The notes under the pieces were generated by a model. It did not search any database, was not told the origin of the DNA, and saw nothing but the letters and a program-made list of their open reading frames with translations. 64,000 bases of DNA, taken from positions 248,001-312,000 of the forward strand of contig NZ_MTIC01000003.1 in the NCBI RefSeq assembly GCF_001999765.1, written 5' to 3'. The stretch comes from Sinomonas mesophila (GTDB taxonomy: Bacteria > Actinomycetota > Actinomycetes > Actinomycetales > Micrococcaceae). Position numbers and translations under genes: made by a program. Every line of letters begins with the position of its first letter. Position 1 is the first letter of the stretch. Below are positions 1 to 7,997 of this stretch, in pieces.

Positions 1-394
1 CGACGCGCCGGAGCGTGTGCACGCCCTCGAGCTGGGCGCCGGGTATGGCGAGCCCGCGCGGGCTGGCCCCGGTCGCGATGAGCAGGCGGGAGTAGGGCAG
101 GAGCGCGTCGGTGTCGAGGCGCAGGATGTGCGCGTCATGGACGAGCTGGACGGCGTGCCTGCCGGTGAGGAGCTCGACGTCGTTCTCCTCGTACCACCGC
201 GGCGGGTTCACCGCCAGCGCGGACTCGTCCTCCTTGCCCCGCAGGAACTCCTTCGACAGCGGCGGGCGGATATACGGCTCCCGGCGCTCGGCCGCGATGA
301 TCTGGATCGGCCCGCTGAAGCCCTCCTGCCGGAGCGTCTTCGCCGCGTTTCCGCCGGCGAGGCCCCCGCCGACGATGAGAATGGGGTGCTGCAC
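1..394 (-). CDS. FAD-dependent NAD(P)-disulfide oxidoreductase, N-terminal part (runs off the window)
   Basis: Only the first 131 codons are visible; the gene continues past the left edge. The GTG start follows a strong GGAGG ribosome site. Residues 9-14 form the GGGLAG dinucleotide-binding loop right after a beta strand (HPILIV), and residues 43-48 read RPPLSK, the motif near the FAD of ferredoxin/rubredoxin reductases and AIF-type oxidoreductases. This family moves electrons from NAD(P)H to a small redox protein or oxygen in the cytoplasm. The electron partner cannot be told from this fragment. The gene is divergent from mnmA. Confidence 0.8.
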   Translation of the reverse strand, partial: MQHPILIVGGGLAGGNAAKTLRQEGFSGPIQIIAAERREPYIRPPLSKEFLRGKEDESALAVNPPRWYEENDVELLTGRHAVQLVHDAHILRLDTDALLPYSRLLIATGASPRGLAIPGAQLEGVHTLRRV

Positions 395-481
395 GGTTCC
401 TCCCTCCCGAAGGGTCGGTGCCGCGGGGCCGGTGCCCTGCAGCGACCGTCGTGGCCCGGCGGCGGCCGGGCACCCTCCGGC

Positions 482-487
482 TAGAAT
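482..487 (+). promoter_or_regulatory. -10 element of mnmA, leaderless layout
   Basis: TAGAAT is followed by only 6 nt before the GTG start of mnmA. A transcript starting 6-7 nt after the hexamer would begin at the start codon itself. No Shine-Dalgarno sequence precedes this GTG. Confidence 0.6.
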
Positions 488-493
488 AGACCG

Positions 494-1684
494 GTGCGAG
501 TTCTGGCAGCCATGAGCGGTGGAGTGGATTCCGCGGTCGCCGCCGCCCGCGCCGTCGAGGCCGGGCACGACGTCGTCGGCGTCCACCTCGCGCTCAACCG
601 CATGCCCGGGACACTGCGGACGGGAAGCCGCGGCTGCTGCACGATCGAGGACTCGAACGACGCCTGGCGCGCGTGCGACAGGCTCGGGATCCCCTTCTAC
701 GTCTGGGACTTCTCGGAGCGGTTCAAGGCCGACGTCGTGGACGACTTCGTGTCCGAGTACGCCTCCGGCCGCACACCGAACCCCTGCATGCGCTGCAACG
801 AGCGGATCAAGTTCGCCGCGCTGCTCGAGAAGGCGCTCGCGCTCGGGTTCGACGCCGTGTGCACCGGGCACTACGCGAAGGTCGTCCGGGACGCGGACGG
901 CAACCCCGAGCTGCACCGCGCCTCCGACTGGGCGAAGGACCAGTCCTACGTGCTCGGCGTCCTGACCCGCGAGCAGCTCGAGCACTGCCTCTTCCCGCTC
1001 GCCGATGCCGCGTCGAAGGCAGAGGTCCGCGCCGAGGCGGAGCTCCGGGGCCTGTCCGTGGCGAAGAAGCCGGACAGCCACGACATCTGCTTCATCTCCG
1101 ACGGCGACACGCGGGGGTGGCTCGAGGAGCGGATCGAGATGGCACCCGGGGACATCGTGGACGAGACCGGGGCGAAGGTCGGCGAGCACGCGGGCGCGAA
1201 CGCCTTCACCGTGGGCCAGCGCCGGGGCCTGCGCCTCGGCCGCCCCGCACCGGACGGCAAGCCGCGCTTCGTGCTCGAGGTCCGGCCGAAGGACAACACA
1301 GTCGTCGTGGGCCCCGAGCGGCTCCTCGCGGTCGCCGAGATCCGCGGGATCAGGGTCTCGTGGGCTGGCCTGCCCCCGGCGGAGGCCACGGCCGCGGCGT
1401 GGGGCACCGAGTTCGCGTGCGAGGCGCAGGTCCGCGCGCACGGCGACCCGGTTCCCGCGCGTGCCCGGCTCGAGCGCGTGGAGCCCGGCGAGGGATCCGG
1501 GGAGGTCCCCCGGGAGGACGACGCCGTGCTCGTCGTGACGCTCGAGACGCCCCTGCGCGGAGTCGCACCCGGGCAGACGGTGGTCCTGTACCAGGGCACG
1601 AGGGTCCTCGGCCAGGCCACGATCGACACCGCCCGTGCCCGGGAGCGTTCCGGGGATGGCCAGTTACTCCAATCGATGCAATAA
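494..1684 (+). CDS. mnmA: tRNA-specific 2-thiouridylase MnmA
   Basis: MnmA adenylates and thiolates uridine-34 in the wobble position of Lys, Glu and Gln tRNAs. The 396-residue protein has the PP-loop SGGVDS at residues 8-13, the nucleophile cysteine in TPNPCMRC (C98, with C101), the tRNA-contact segment TGHYAK near 124-129, and the second catalytic cysteine in [11 protein letters not shown] (C199). The family's C-terminal beta-barrel follows (FTVGQRRGL onward). The C-terminal third carries a short acidic insertion. The start is the GTG placed directly after a TAGAAT hexamer. It reads away from the oxidoreductase fragment and is followed by the metallopeptidase gene on the same strand. Confidence 0.95.
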   Translation: MRVLAAMSGGVDSAVAAARAVEAGHDVVGVHLALNRMPGTLRTGSRGCCTIEDSNDAWRACDRLGIPFYVWDFSERFKADVVDDFVSEYASGRTPNPCMRCNERIKFAALLEKALALGFDAVCTGHYAKVVRDADGNPELHRASDWAKDQSYVLGVLTREQLEHCLFPLADAASKAEVRAEAELRGLSVAKKPDSHDICFISDGDTRGWLEERIEMAPGDIVDETGAKVGEHAGANAFTVGQRRGLRLGRPAPDGKPRFVLEVRPKDNTVVVGPERLLAVAEIRGIRVSWAGLPPAEATAAAWGTEFACEAQVRAHGDPVPARARLERVEPGEGSGEVPREDDAVLVVTLETPLRGVAPGQTVVLYQGTRVLGQATIDTARARERSGDGQLLQSMQ

Positions 1685-1736
1685 TTGGGGGAAAGACGGC
1701 CTGCGGGGGGCTGTCCCTCTGCTCGGGCGGTGTGTC

Positions 1737-3515
1737 ATGGCAGGTGAAGGATTCCAGCCGGGGGTCGGCTACGGCGCCGAGCTCATCGATCTCTCGGTGC
1801 TCGCCGAGGGGCCCTTCACGGGCACCCCCGCGGCCCTCGCCTCGGTGCGCGTCCCGCATGAGCGCGTGCACTCGGGCCCCGCGGGAGCCCGGCTCGACGT
1901 CCGCGTCCGCCGCCCCGGCCGGGACGAGGCCGAGCCCATCGCGCTCGCGCTCGACGGCACCGCGTGGGGGATCGACGACGTCCGCCCGCCCGAGGACCTC
2001 GAGGAGCTCCTCGGCGACAGCCGCTTCCTTGCCCAGCACGTCTACGCGGTGGCCTCCGACACGCTCCAGGCCTTTGAGCGCACGATGGGCAGGCGGCTCG
2101 GCTGGGCCGCCGGGCACCGGCTGCGCATCGAGGCGTACGACTCCGCGGACTTCCGGGCCACGGGCTACGACCCGCAGGCGCAGCTCATCCGCTTCGGCCA
2201 CCGGGCGGACGGACGGGCGCAGCGCCACGTCCCGATGGCCCTCTACCGCGACCTCGTGGCCCACGAGGTGACGCACGCCGTGCTCGACGGCTACCGGCCG
2301 CGCTGGGCCGACGCGAACGCCCTCCTCGACGGGTTCGCCCTCCACGAGGCCGTCGCCGACCTCGTGGCCATGCTCTCGGTGTTCTCCTCGCCCGATCTCG
2401 TCGAGCGGCTCCTCGAGACCGAGGCGCGGGCGCGCCGGGCGCGCGGGCCGCACGACGGTGTGGCGCACGACGGTGTGGCGCACGACGGCGGGGCGCAGGA
2501 CGATGGCGCGTCCTCTGGGGCGGCGGCCGGGCGCGGCGGCCCGGGGGAGCGCGGCGACGAGGAGATCCTCCGCTCGGGCCTGTTCGGCCTCGCGGACGGC
2601 CTCTTCTCGCGCGGCGCCGTGCGCCGCCCGCTCGACCGGCGCGTCCCCTACGACTGGCAGCTCGATCCCGAGCCGCATGCGCGCGGCGAGATCGTCGTGC
2701 AGGCGGTGCTCAACGCCGTCGTCAACCTCTGGCGGCAGCGGCTCGACTGCCCGGGCGGGCGCGCGAGCCGCTACCAGATCGCCCAGTCGGGGGCCAAGGT
2801 CGGGCAGCAGGTCATGGGCATGGTCGTGCGGGCGCTCGCGTACCTTCCCCCGGTGGATCCGACGTGGACTGACCTCCTGCGTGCGATCCTGGCCTCGGAC
2901 CTCGTCATGATGCCCGCCGACGCCCCGCCGTGCCCGGGCTCGCGCCGCCCCGGAGCCCCGCGCCCCAAGGGCTACCGCGAAGTGATCCGGGACCGGTTCT
3001 GGGACATCAACGTCTCGACGGACCCCGATACCCGGCTCGACGGGCTCGACGACCTCGAGGGCCTGCGGTATCCGGTGCGGCTCTCGGCGCTCTCCTCGGA
3101 CCCGGAGGAGGTCAACCGCTTCATCTGGGCCAACCCGCGGCTCATGCGGGCCATGGACCTCGACGAGGACACCGGGCTGCGCGTGGACAGGGTGCGCCCG
3201 ACCGTCCGCGTGGGGCCGGATGGCTTCATCGTCTCCGAGATCTGCGCCTCGTTCGTGCAGGAGGTCCTGCTCACGCGGCGCGAGGCGAGGGACCGGCTCG
3301 GCCTCCGCATCCTGGGCGACTACGCGGTCGTGCGCGGGGGCGGGACGCTGCGCTTCGACGAGGGCGGCCGCCTGTGCTTCGCCGCGCTCAAGCCCGTCAT
3401 GGACGCCCAGCGCCAGCAGGCCCGGGCGGCCACCGCCCGGGCCGAGCGCGAACAGCCGGCGCGCCCGGTCATCGGCTACCACGCCGTCGACGAGCGCGAC
3501 GGCGTCCCCGCCTAG
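1737..3515 (+). CDS. gluzincin-type zinc metallopeptidase-like protein
   Basis: This 592-residue protein has HEVTH at residues 176-180 and a downstream HEAVADL segment with a likely third zinc ligand at E204, the HExxH plus Glu layout of gluzincins (thermolysin-like). No signal peptide or membrane segment is seen, so it is probably cytoplasmic. Residues about 239-258 are a low-complexity HDGVA repeat. The C-terminal half, about 300 residues, resembles nothing I recognise. The ATG at 1737 is preferred over the in-frame GTG at 1635, which would overlap mnmA. It converges on a caspase-like gene 66 bp away, suggesting a two-protease pair. The substrate is unknown. Confidence 0.7.
   Translation: MAGEGFQPGVGYGAELIDLSVLAEGPFTGTPAALASVRVPHERVHSGPAGARLDVRVRRPGRDEAEPIALALDGTAWGIDDVRPPEDLEELLGDSRFLAQHVYAVASDTLQAFERTMGRRLGWAAGHRLRIEAYDSADFRATGYDPQAQLIRFGHRADGRAQRHVPMALYRDLVAHEVTHAVLDGYRPRWADANALLDGFALHEAVADLVAMLSVFSSPDLVERLLETEARARRARGPHDGVAHDGVAHDGGAQDDGASSGAAAGRGGPGERGDEEILRSGLFGLADGLFSRGAVRRPLDRRVPYDWQLDPEPHARGEIVVQAVLNAVVNLWRQRLDCPGGRASRYQIAQSGAKVGQQVMGMVVRALAYLPPVDPTWTDLLRAILASDLVMMPADAPPCPGSRRPGAPRPKGYREVIRDRFWDINVSTDPDTRLDGLDDLEGLRYPVRLSALSSDPEEVNRFIWANPRLMRAMDLDEDTGLRVDRVRPTVRVGPDGFIVSEICASFVQEVLLTRREARDRLGLRILGDYAVVRGGGTLRFDEGGRLCFAALKPVMDAQRQQARAATARAEREQPARPVIGYHAVDERDGVPA
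2451..2510 (+). repeat. 15-bp tandem repeat inside the metallopeptidase gene
   Basis: Two identical units of CACGACGGTGTGGCG are followed by two diverged units, four in all, encoding HDGVA-HDGVA-HDGGA-QDDGA. The length is a multiple of three, so unit loss or gain would keep the frame. It lies in a charged linker just after the zinc-binding segment. Confidence 0.85.
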
Positions 3516-3536
3516 AGCCGCCGGCGGTCCACGCAG

Positions 3537-3599
3537 AAGACTGTCAGTGCCCCACAGGAGACTGTCAGTGCCACCACAGTGTCAGTGCCACCACGTGGC
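3537..3599. repeat. three TGTCAGTGCC direct repeats between convergent peptidase genes
   Basis: The core TGTCAGTGCC occurs three times within about 55 bp, twice followed by ACCAC and once by CCAC. The rightmost copy supplies the stop codon and last residues (TWWH) of the caspase-like gene. The spacing is irregular, unlike a CRISPR. Each copy read on the minus strand gives GGCACTGACA. The function is unknown; the repeats could act at the 3' ends of the two convergent transcripts. Confidence 0.7.
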
Positions 3600-4403
3600 C
3601 GCGCGCTGGCCCGGCGTCCCCTCGAGCTGGGCGCGCTGGGAGAAGCGGGCGGCCCGCAGCGCCGCCGAGACGGCCCGGTGGGTGTCGCTGCGCGTCGCGT
3701 CGGGCCGCTCGGCCAGCGCGGCGAGCCAGAAGTGCGTGAACGCTCCGGCGTAGCGCTGGCCGAAGAGCGCATCGGAGGCCGTCTGGTCCGACCGGCAGGC
3801 GGCGAAGAGCACGGGGCCCGGGCCCGCCGCGACGAGGTCGCGCAGCCCCCGCCGGTCGGCCCGCTCGGCGGCGTCGAGGCCCAAGGGGGTCGGGGGCGGG
3901 ATGAAGCGCGGCATCCGCCCCGGCAGGAGGTCGAAGGAGCGCAGGCCCGTGCCGCTGTGGCACGTGTCGAGCACGACGTCGGCCGGGACCTCCGCGGGCA
4001 CGCGGCGCAGGAGCGCGTGGAGCTCGTCGTCGGCGATGACGCTCGCGCGGTCCCAGTGGTCGCCGGCCGTGGCAAGGTCGTATGCCGCGAGCGCCTCGTC
4101 CATCTGGTCCGGCTCGTCGCCGTCGTCGTCCGGGATCTGCGTCCCGTGGCTCGCGTAGGTGAAGACGAGCTGGTCGAGGCGGCCCTCCGCCGCGCGCTGG
4201 GCCAGGTCCGCGAGGCGGTCCACGATCGCGTCCTTCGTGGCCTGCGCGTCGGTCAGGACCGTCACCTCGCCGTCGGCGAAGCCGTAGCGCGAGCGCAGCA
4301 CCTCGGCGATGTCCTCGGCGTCGTTGACGCAGCCGCGGAGCCAGTGTGAGTCGGGCAGGCGCGCGAAGCGGTTGATCCCGACGCACAGCGCTGCCCTCGG
4401 CAT
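3582..4403 (-). CDS. caspase-like (C14/metacaspase fold) peptidase
   Basis: The 273-residue protein is essentially a stand-alone caspase domain. It starts with the beta strand ALCVGINRF, has the catalytic histidine in YASHGTQ (H86) and the catalytic cysteine in DTCHSG (C148), and a later strand FAACRSDQTA typical of the fold. No effector, TPR or membrane domain is attached. Prokaryotic caspases of this type cleave after basic or acidic residues and often take part in regulated proteolysis or cell-death circuits. Here the only close partner is the convergent metallopeptidase. The ATG start follows GGAGG, with spacing of 6-7 nt. Confidence 0.85.
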   Translation of the reverse strand: MPRAALCVGINRFARLPDSHWLRGCVNDAEDIAEVLRSRYGFADGEVTVLTDAQATKDAIVDRLADLAQRAAEGRLDQLVFTYASHGTQIPDDDGDEPDQMDEALAAYDLATAGDHWDRASVIADDELHALLRRVPAEVPADVVLDTCHSGTGLRSFDLLPGRMPRFIPPPTPLGLDAAERADRRGLRDLVAAGPGPVLFAACRSDQTASDALFGQRYAGAFTHFWLAALAERPDATRSDTHRAVSAALRAARFSQRAQLEGTPGQRAATWWH

Positions 4404-4493
4404 GGCGGACTCCTCCTCGTACGCTCCGATCAGGGTAGGCCTGCATTCGTTCGCCGTACACCTGCCGGACGCTCCGAGTCCGATCCGGGCGCC

Positions 4494-4499
4494 TAGCCT
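4494..4499 (+). promoter_or_regulatory. -10 element for the secreted phosphoesterase gene
   Basis: TAGCCT lies 57 nt before the ATG, giving a leader of about 50 nt if transcription starts 7 nt downstream. This gene does have a Shine-Dalgarno site, unlike the leaderless genes in the window. Confidence 0.4.
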
Positions 4500-4556
4500 T
4501 CGCTGGTGCGTCCAACCGGGGCGCGCACCGCCCCCGCACTCTCGTCAGGAGCACCG

Positions 4557-5612
4557 ATGCCTGTACCCCGTCCCGCCCGAAGCCTCCGCGCCCTCGCCGG
4601 AGCCGGCGCCGTCGCCCTCGCCGCCGCGGCGTTCAGTACCGCCCCGGCATTTGCCGGCGAGGCGCCCGGCCCCCGTGGCTCCGAGGAGTCCCTGAGCTTC
4701 GCCGTGATCGGCGACGTCCCCTACGGCGCCCCGGACGTCGAGACCTTCCCCGCCAAGGTCGCGGACATCAACGCCGACGCGAGCCTCGGCTTCGCCGTCC
4801 ACGTCGGCGACATCAAGAACGGCTCGAGCGAGTGCACCGACGCCTACTTCGCCCGGATCCGCGCCGACTTCGACGCGTTCGCGATGCCGCTCGTCTACAC
4901 CCCTGGTGACAACGAGTGGACCGACTGCCACCGCGTGAACAACGGCGCCTACAACCCGCTCGAGCGGCTCGGCGCGCTCCGCGAGGTCTTCTTCGACGAG
5001 CCCGGCAAGACTCTCGGCGCGACGATGCCCGTGCGCTCGCAGGCCGAGCGCGGGCTGCCGGAGAACGTCTCCTTCGGGACCCAGCGCGTCGCCTTCGCGG
5101 CCGTGCACATCGTGGGCAGCAACAACTCGACCCTGCCCTGGACCGGCCTCGGCGAGACCGAACCGACCGCCCAGCAGTTCGCCGAGGTCGCCGACCGCAC
5201 CGAGGCCGGACTCGCGCTCCTGAGGGAGACGTTCGCGGCGGCGAAGCAGCGCCAGGACCGCGCCGTCGTCGTCTTCACGCAGGCGGACATGTTCGATCCG
5301 GGCTATCAGGACGGGTGGCCGATTGACGCGTTCACGCCCTTCGTCCAGGCCCTCGTCGATGAGGCGACGGCCTTCGGCGGCCCGGTCTACCTCGTCGACG
5401 GCGACAGCCACGTCTACCACGAGGACTCCCCGCTCGCGCCCGGCTCCGAGTGGCTCGCTCGCTACGGCGTGACCGGCTCGGCGGCCAACCTGCACCGGGT
5501 CACGGTCGAGGGCGCCGCCGGCGTGGACTCGTGGCTGCGCTTCTCCGTCGCGCCGAACGCGGGCCGGGACGAGGACGTCGTGACCTGGAGCCACGTGGCC
5601 TACACCGGCTGA
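4557..5612 (+). CDS. secreted metallophosphoesterase
   Basis: The product is a 351-residue exported protein. Residues 1-33 form a Sec-type signal peptide ending AFA, with cleavage likely before GEAPG. The mature part has the calcineurin-like motif set: GDVPYG (D53), GDIKNG (D85), GDNEW (117-121) with a histidine soon after, and GDSHVYH near the C-terminus. These residues normally hold a two-metal centre that hydrolyses phosphate esters. The substrate is not evident. The ATG at 4557 is preferred because AGGAG lies 5 nt upstream and it gives a clean signal peptide; an in-frame start 17 codons earlier would spoil it. It is divergent from the caspase-like gene. Confidence 0.85.
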   Translation: MPVPRPARSLRALAGAGAVALAAAAFSTAPAFAGEAPGPRGSEESLSFAVIGDVPYGAPDVETFPAKVADINADASLGFAVHVGDIKNGSSECTDAYFARIRADFDAFAMPLVYTPGDNEWTDCHRVNNGAYNPLERLGALREVFFDEPGKTLGATMPVRSQAERGLPENVSFGTQRVAFAAVHIVGSNNSTLPWTGLGETEPTAQQFAEVADRTEAGLALLRETFAAAKQRQDRAVVVFTQADMFDPGYQDGWPIDAFTPFVQALVDEATAFGGPVYLVDGDSHVYHEDSPLAPGSEWLARYGVTGSAANLHRVTVEGAAGVDSWLRFSVAPNAGRDEDVVTWSHVAYTG

Positions 5613-5653
5613 TCCGCAGGGCCGCGGCGAGCGGGGCGCACCCAGAGCGCACG

Positions 5654-5693
5654 GGCGGACGACGGCGCGCGGCGAGTGCCGCCGTCGTCCGCC
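5654..5693. terminator. bidirectional hairpin between convergent genes
   Basis: GGCGGACGACGGC pairs with GCCGTCGTCCGCC across a 14-nt loop. It sits between the ends of the phosphoesterase gene and the facing F420-reductase-like gene, so it could serve both. No T-tract follows. Confidence 0.6.
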
Positions 5694-5710
5694 GTCCCGG
5701 GGACGCGGGG

Positions 5711-6373
5711 TCAGGACTGCGGGTCTGTCCCGACGATCCGGATGTTGAACTGCGCCGTCCCCAGCAGGCCCGTGAGCCGGATCCAGAGGGGGAGGTACAT
5801 CTCGAGGCCGCGGGCGGCGTCGATCCCTCCAAGGTCGCGGATCCGCTCGGGGCGCCAGCCGAACGACGCGAGCAGCTCGCCGGCCTGCGCCTTCGCGCCG
5901 GCGTCCTCGCCCGCCAGGAACACGTCGTGGACCCCGGCGCCGATCCCAGCCGGGTCCACCATGACCGCGGCCGTGACCGTGTTGAGCGCCTTCACGACGC
6001 GCAGACGCGGGAACGCGCGCTGGATCTGCTCCCCGAGGCTGTCCCGGTTCGCAACTGTGAGCGTCGGCGGGTAGCCCCCCGAGAAGTCCAGCGGATTGGC
6101 GACGTCGAGGAGGACCTTGTTCCCCAGGGCCGGCTCGCCGGCCGCCCGGAGCGCGTCGAGGGACGCGCTGCCCGCCGTGGCGTTGACCAGCAGCGAGCCC
6201 GCAGCGGCCGCCCCCGCGAAGTCCGTCGAGAGGGCCCCGTGCGCGGCGGCCCACGCGCGCGCCTCGGGCTTCGCTGCGTCCCGCGAGCCGAGGGCCACCC
6301 GATGGCCCAGCTGCCGCAGCCGTGCCCCGAGCGTCCGGCCGACCGTCCCGCTGCCCAGGATTCCGATGTCCAT
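5711..6373 (-). CDS. NADPH-dependent F420 reductase-like (Rossmann) protein
   Basis: The 220-residue protein begins MDIGILGSGTVGRTL, with the nucleotide loop GSGTVG at 7-12, followed by a basic stretch (GSRD) that suggests NADP binding. The length and pattern match the NADP oxidoreductase coenzyme-F420-dependent family (Fno-like). Members transfer hydride between NADP and F420 or act on unknown substrates, so the use of F420 here is inferred from family only. It is transcribed alone, converging on the phosphoesterase and divergent from the chorismate mutase gene. Confidence 0.75.
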   Translation of the reverse strand: MDIGILGSGTVGRTLGARLRQLGHRVALGSRDAAKPEARAWAAAHGALSTDFAGAAAAGSLLVNATAGSASLDALRAAGEPALGNKVLLDVANPLDFSGGYPPTLTVANRDSLGEQIQRAFPRLRVVKALNTVTAAVMVDPAGIGAGVHDVFLAGEDAGAKAQAGELLASFGWRPERIRDLGGIDAARGLEMYLPLWIRLTGLLGTAQFNIRIVGTDPQS

Positions 6374-6464
6374 GCGCCTCCTCCCACTCCGCCCGGCTCT
6401 GTGCCCGGCGCCGGCCCTAGGCCTACCGCGGGCGGTCCCGGCCGGTCAATGCCCCGGCGGCCCA

Positions 6465-6470
6465 TAGACT
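6465..6470 (+). promoter_or_regulatory. -10 element of the chorismate mutase gene, leaderless layout
   Basis: TAGACT is followed by 7 nt and then the ATG. No ribosome-binding site fits in this gap, so the mRNA probably starts at the ATG. Confidence 0.6.
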
Positions 6471-6477
6471 GGGCTGC

Positions 6478-6894
6478 ATGACCGAGCAGCACAGCAGCGA
6501 CCGCGCCATGCCCGAAGCCACCACGGACTACGACCCCACGGCGAGCTCGCTCGGGGCCAGCGTGGCGCCGGCCGTGATGGAGGAGCTGCTCTCGATCCGC
6601 TCGAGCATCGACAACATCGACGCGACCCTCGTCTACCTCCTCGCTGAGCGCTTCAAGGCGACACAGAGGGTCGGCTTCCTCAAGGCACGCCACCAGCTCC
6701 CGCCGGCGGACCCCGCCCGCGAGGCAGCCCAGATCGCCCGCCTCCGCCGCCTCGCCGAGGAGGCCCACCTCGACCCAGCGTTCGCCGAGAAGTTCCTGAA
6801 CTTCATCATCAGCGAGGTCATCCGGCACCACCAGGCCATCTCCGAGGACCACGAGTCGCGCCGGGCCAACGGGGCAGCCGGCGCGGACGCCTGA
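6478..6894 (+). CDS. chorismate mutase (AroQ type)
   Basis: The protein has 138 residues, with an AroQ helical domain from about residue 39 to 125. SIRSSIDNIDATLVYLLAER is helix 1, and FKATQRVGFLKARHQLP carries the conserved lysine/arginine pair that binds chorismate. FIISEVIRHHQ is the closing helix. The enzyme converts chorismate to prephenate at the start of Phe/Tyr synthesis. About 35 residues precede the domain, rich in Ser, Thr and Asp, with no signal peptide. The gene ends 2 nt before the MetE-like gene, so the two are probably one operon. Confidence 0.88.
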   Translation: MTEQHSSDRAMPEATTDYDPTASSLGASVAPAVMEELLSIRSSIDNIDATLVYLLAERFKATQRVGFLKARHQLPPADPAREAAQIARLRRLAEEAHLDPAFAEKFLNFIISEVIRHHQAISEDHESRRANGAAGADA

Positions 6895-6896
6895 CC

Positions 6897-7910
6897 ATGG
6901 CGGGGCAGGTCACCGCAACCGCCCTCGGGGACTGGCCGGGGACGGACCCGCTCGAGGCGGCCAAGGCCATCCGCGGGGAACTCGGCAGCCCGCACCTGCC
7001 GTTCCTCGCCGAGCTCCCCGCGCGGGGGGTCGGCTCGGACCCCGTGGGCCGCGCGGCGTCCCTCCTCGTCGACCTGCACGCGGACGTCCAGCCGCACGGC
7101 TGGCGCCTTGTGGACCGGCCCGGACAGGATGCGCAGCGCGCCGCCTCGGCCCTCGCGACCGATCTCAACGTGCTCGCCGACGTCGCCGGGGCGGAGGAGC
7201 GCCCGGCCGAGGGCCTCGCGGTCCGCGTCCTGGGGCCTGTGAGCCTCATGGCCGGGCTGTACGTGCATTCGGGGGAGCGCACGCTCGTCGACGCCGGCGC
7301 GCGCCGGGACATCGCGCAGTCCCTCGCCGCCGGTCTGCCCGCGTTCCTCGAACGCGTCCGCCGCGCCGTCCCCGGCGCCGCGCTCACCGTCCAGCTCGAC
7401 GAGCCGGACGCCGCGCGCGTCCTCGCCGGGCTCGTGCCCACCATGAGCGGCTACCGGACGCTGCGCGCCCTCCCGCGCTCGGAGGCGCGCTCCGTCTGGA
7501 CCGAGGCCGTCGAGGCCATCCAGGGCGCGGGTGCCGAGGCCATCGTGGCGCTGCCCGCGTGGGAGGCGCCGCTCGCGGACGCCCTCGCCTCGGGCGCCGA
7601 CGGCGTCGCGCTGCCGCTCACTGACCTCAGCATTCCCCAGTGGGAGGAGCTCGCCGGAGCCGTCGAGGCCGGGCGCCGGCTCTGGCTCGGGGCCCTCCCG
7701 GCCGACGGCGCGCCGTCCACCCGCACGGGGGAGCTCGCCGAGCGCCTCGTGCGGCCGTGGCGGCAGCTGGGCCTGCCGTTCGAGGCGCTCGACGCCGTAC
7801 GCCTGACCCCGGCCGGCAGCCTCGCCGCCTGCACGCCGCAGGAGGCGACGGCGCGGCTCGCCCGAGTGGTCAAGCTTGCCGACGCGGTCAACCAGATTGC
7901 GCTCGGCTGA
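6897..7910 (+). CDS. MetE C-terminal-domain-like protein (cobalamin-independent methionine synthase family)
   Basis: The 337-residue protein resembles the stand-alone MetE-like proteins of actinobacteria (the M. tuberculosis Rv3015c type) rather than the full-length, about 750-residue MetE. Visible family segments are LPFLAELPARG near the N-terminus, VRVLGPVSLMAGLYV, TVQLDEPDA in the middle and a terminal helix ARLARVVKLADAVNQ. The zinc ligands of true MetE are not obvious, so methionine synthase activity is doubtful. The ATG is 2 nt after the chorismate mutase stop codon. Confidence 0.7.
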   Translation: MAGQVTATALGDWPGTDPLEAAKAIRGELGSPHLPFLAELPARGVGSDPVGRAASLLVDLHADVQPHGWRLVDRPGQDAQRAASALATDLNVLADVAGAEERPAEGLAVRVLGPVSLMAGLYVHSGERTLVDAGARRDIAQSLAAGLPAFLERVRRAVPGAALTVQLDEPDAARVLAGLVPTMSGYRTLRALPRSEARSVWTEAVEAIQGAGAEAIVALPAWEAPLADALASGADGVALPLTDLSIPQWEELAGAVEAGRRLWLGALPADGAPSTRTGELAERLVRPWRQLGLPFEALDAVRLTPAGSLAACTPQEATARLARVVKLADAVNQIALG

Positions 7911-7928
7911 GGCGCGCAGGGCCGAGCC

Positions 7929-7934
7929 TAGAAT
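7929..7934 (+). promoter_or_regulatory. -10 element of the mtrA-mtrB-lpqB operon
   Basis: TAGAAT lies 63 nt before the preferred mtrA ATG (7998) and 9 nt before an alternative upstream ATG (7944). Mapping the RNA 5' end would show whether the 18-codon extension is translated. Confidence 0.5.
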
Positions 7935-7997
7935 GAATCAGGCATGCGCAGCGCGCCAACAGCGTCCCTGCGCCCGATGTGGGGGAGAGTGGAAGGC

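Noticed and set aside
1635-1736. Upstream start of the metallopeptidase
   Set aside because: The GTG at 1635 would overlap mnmA by 50 bp and add residues unlike the rest of the protein; ATG 1737 is better placed.
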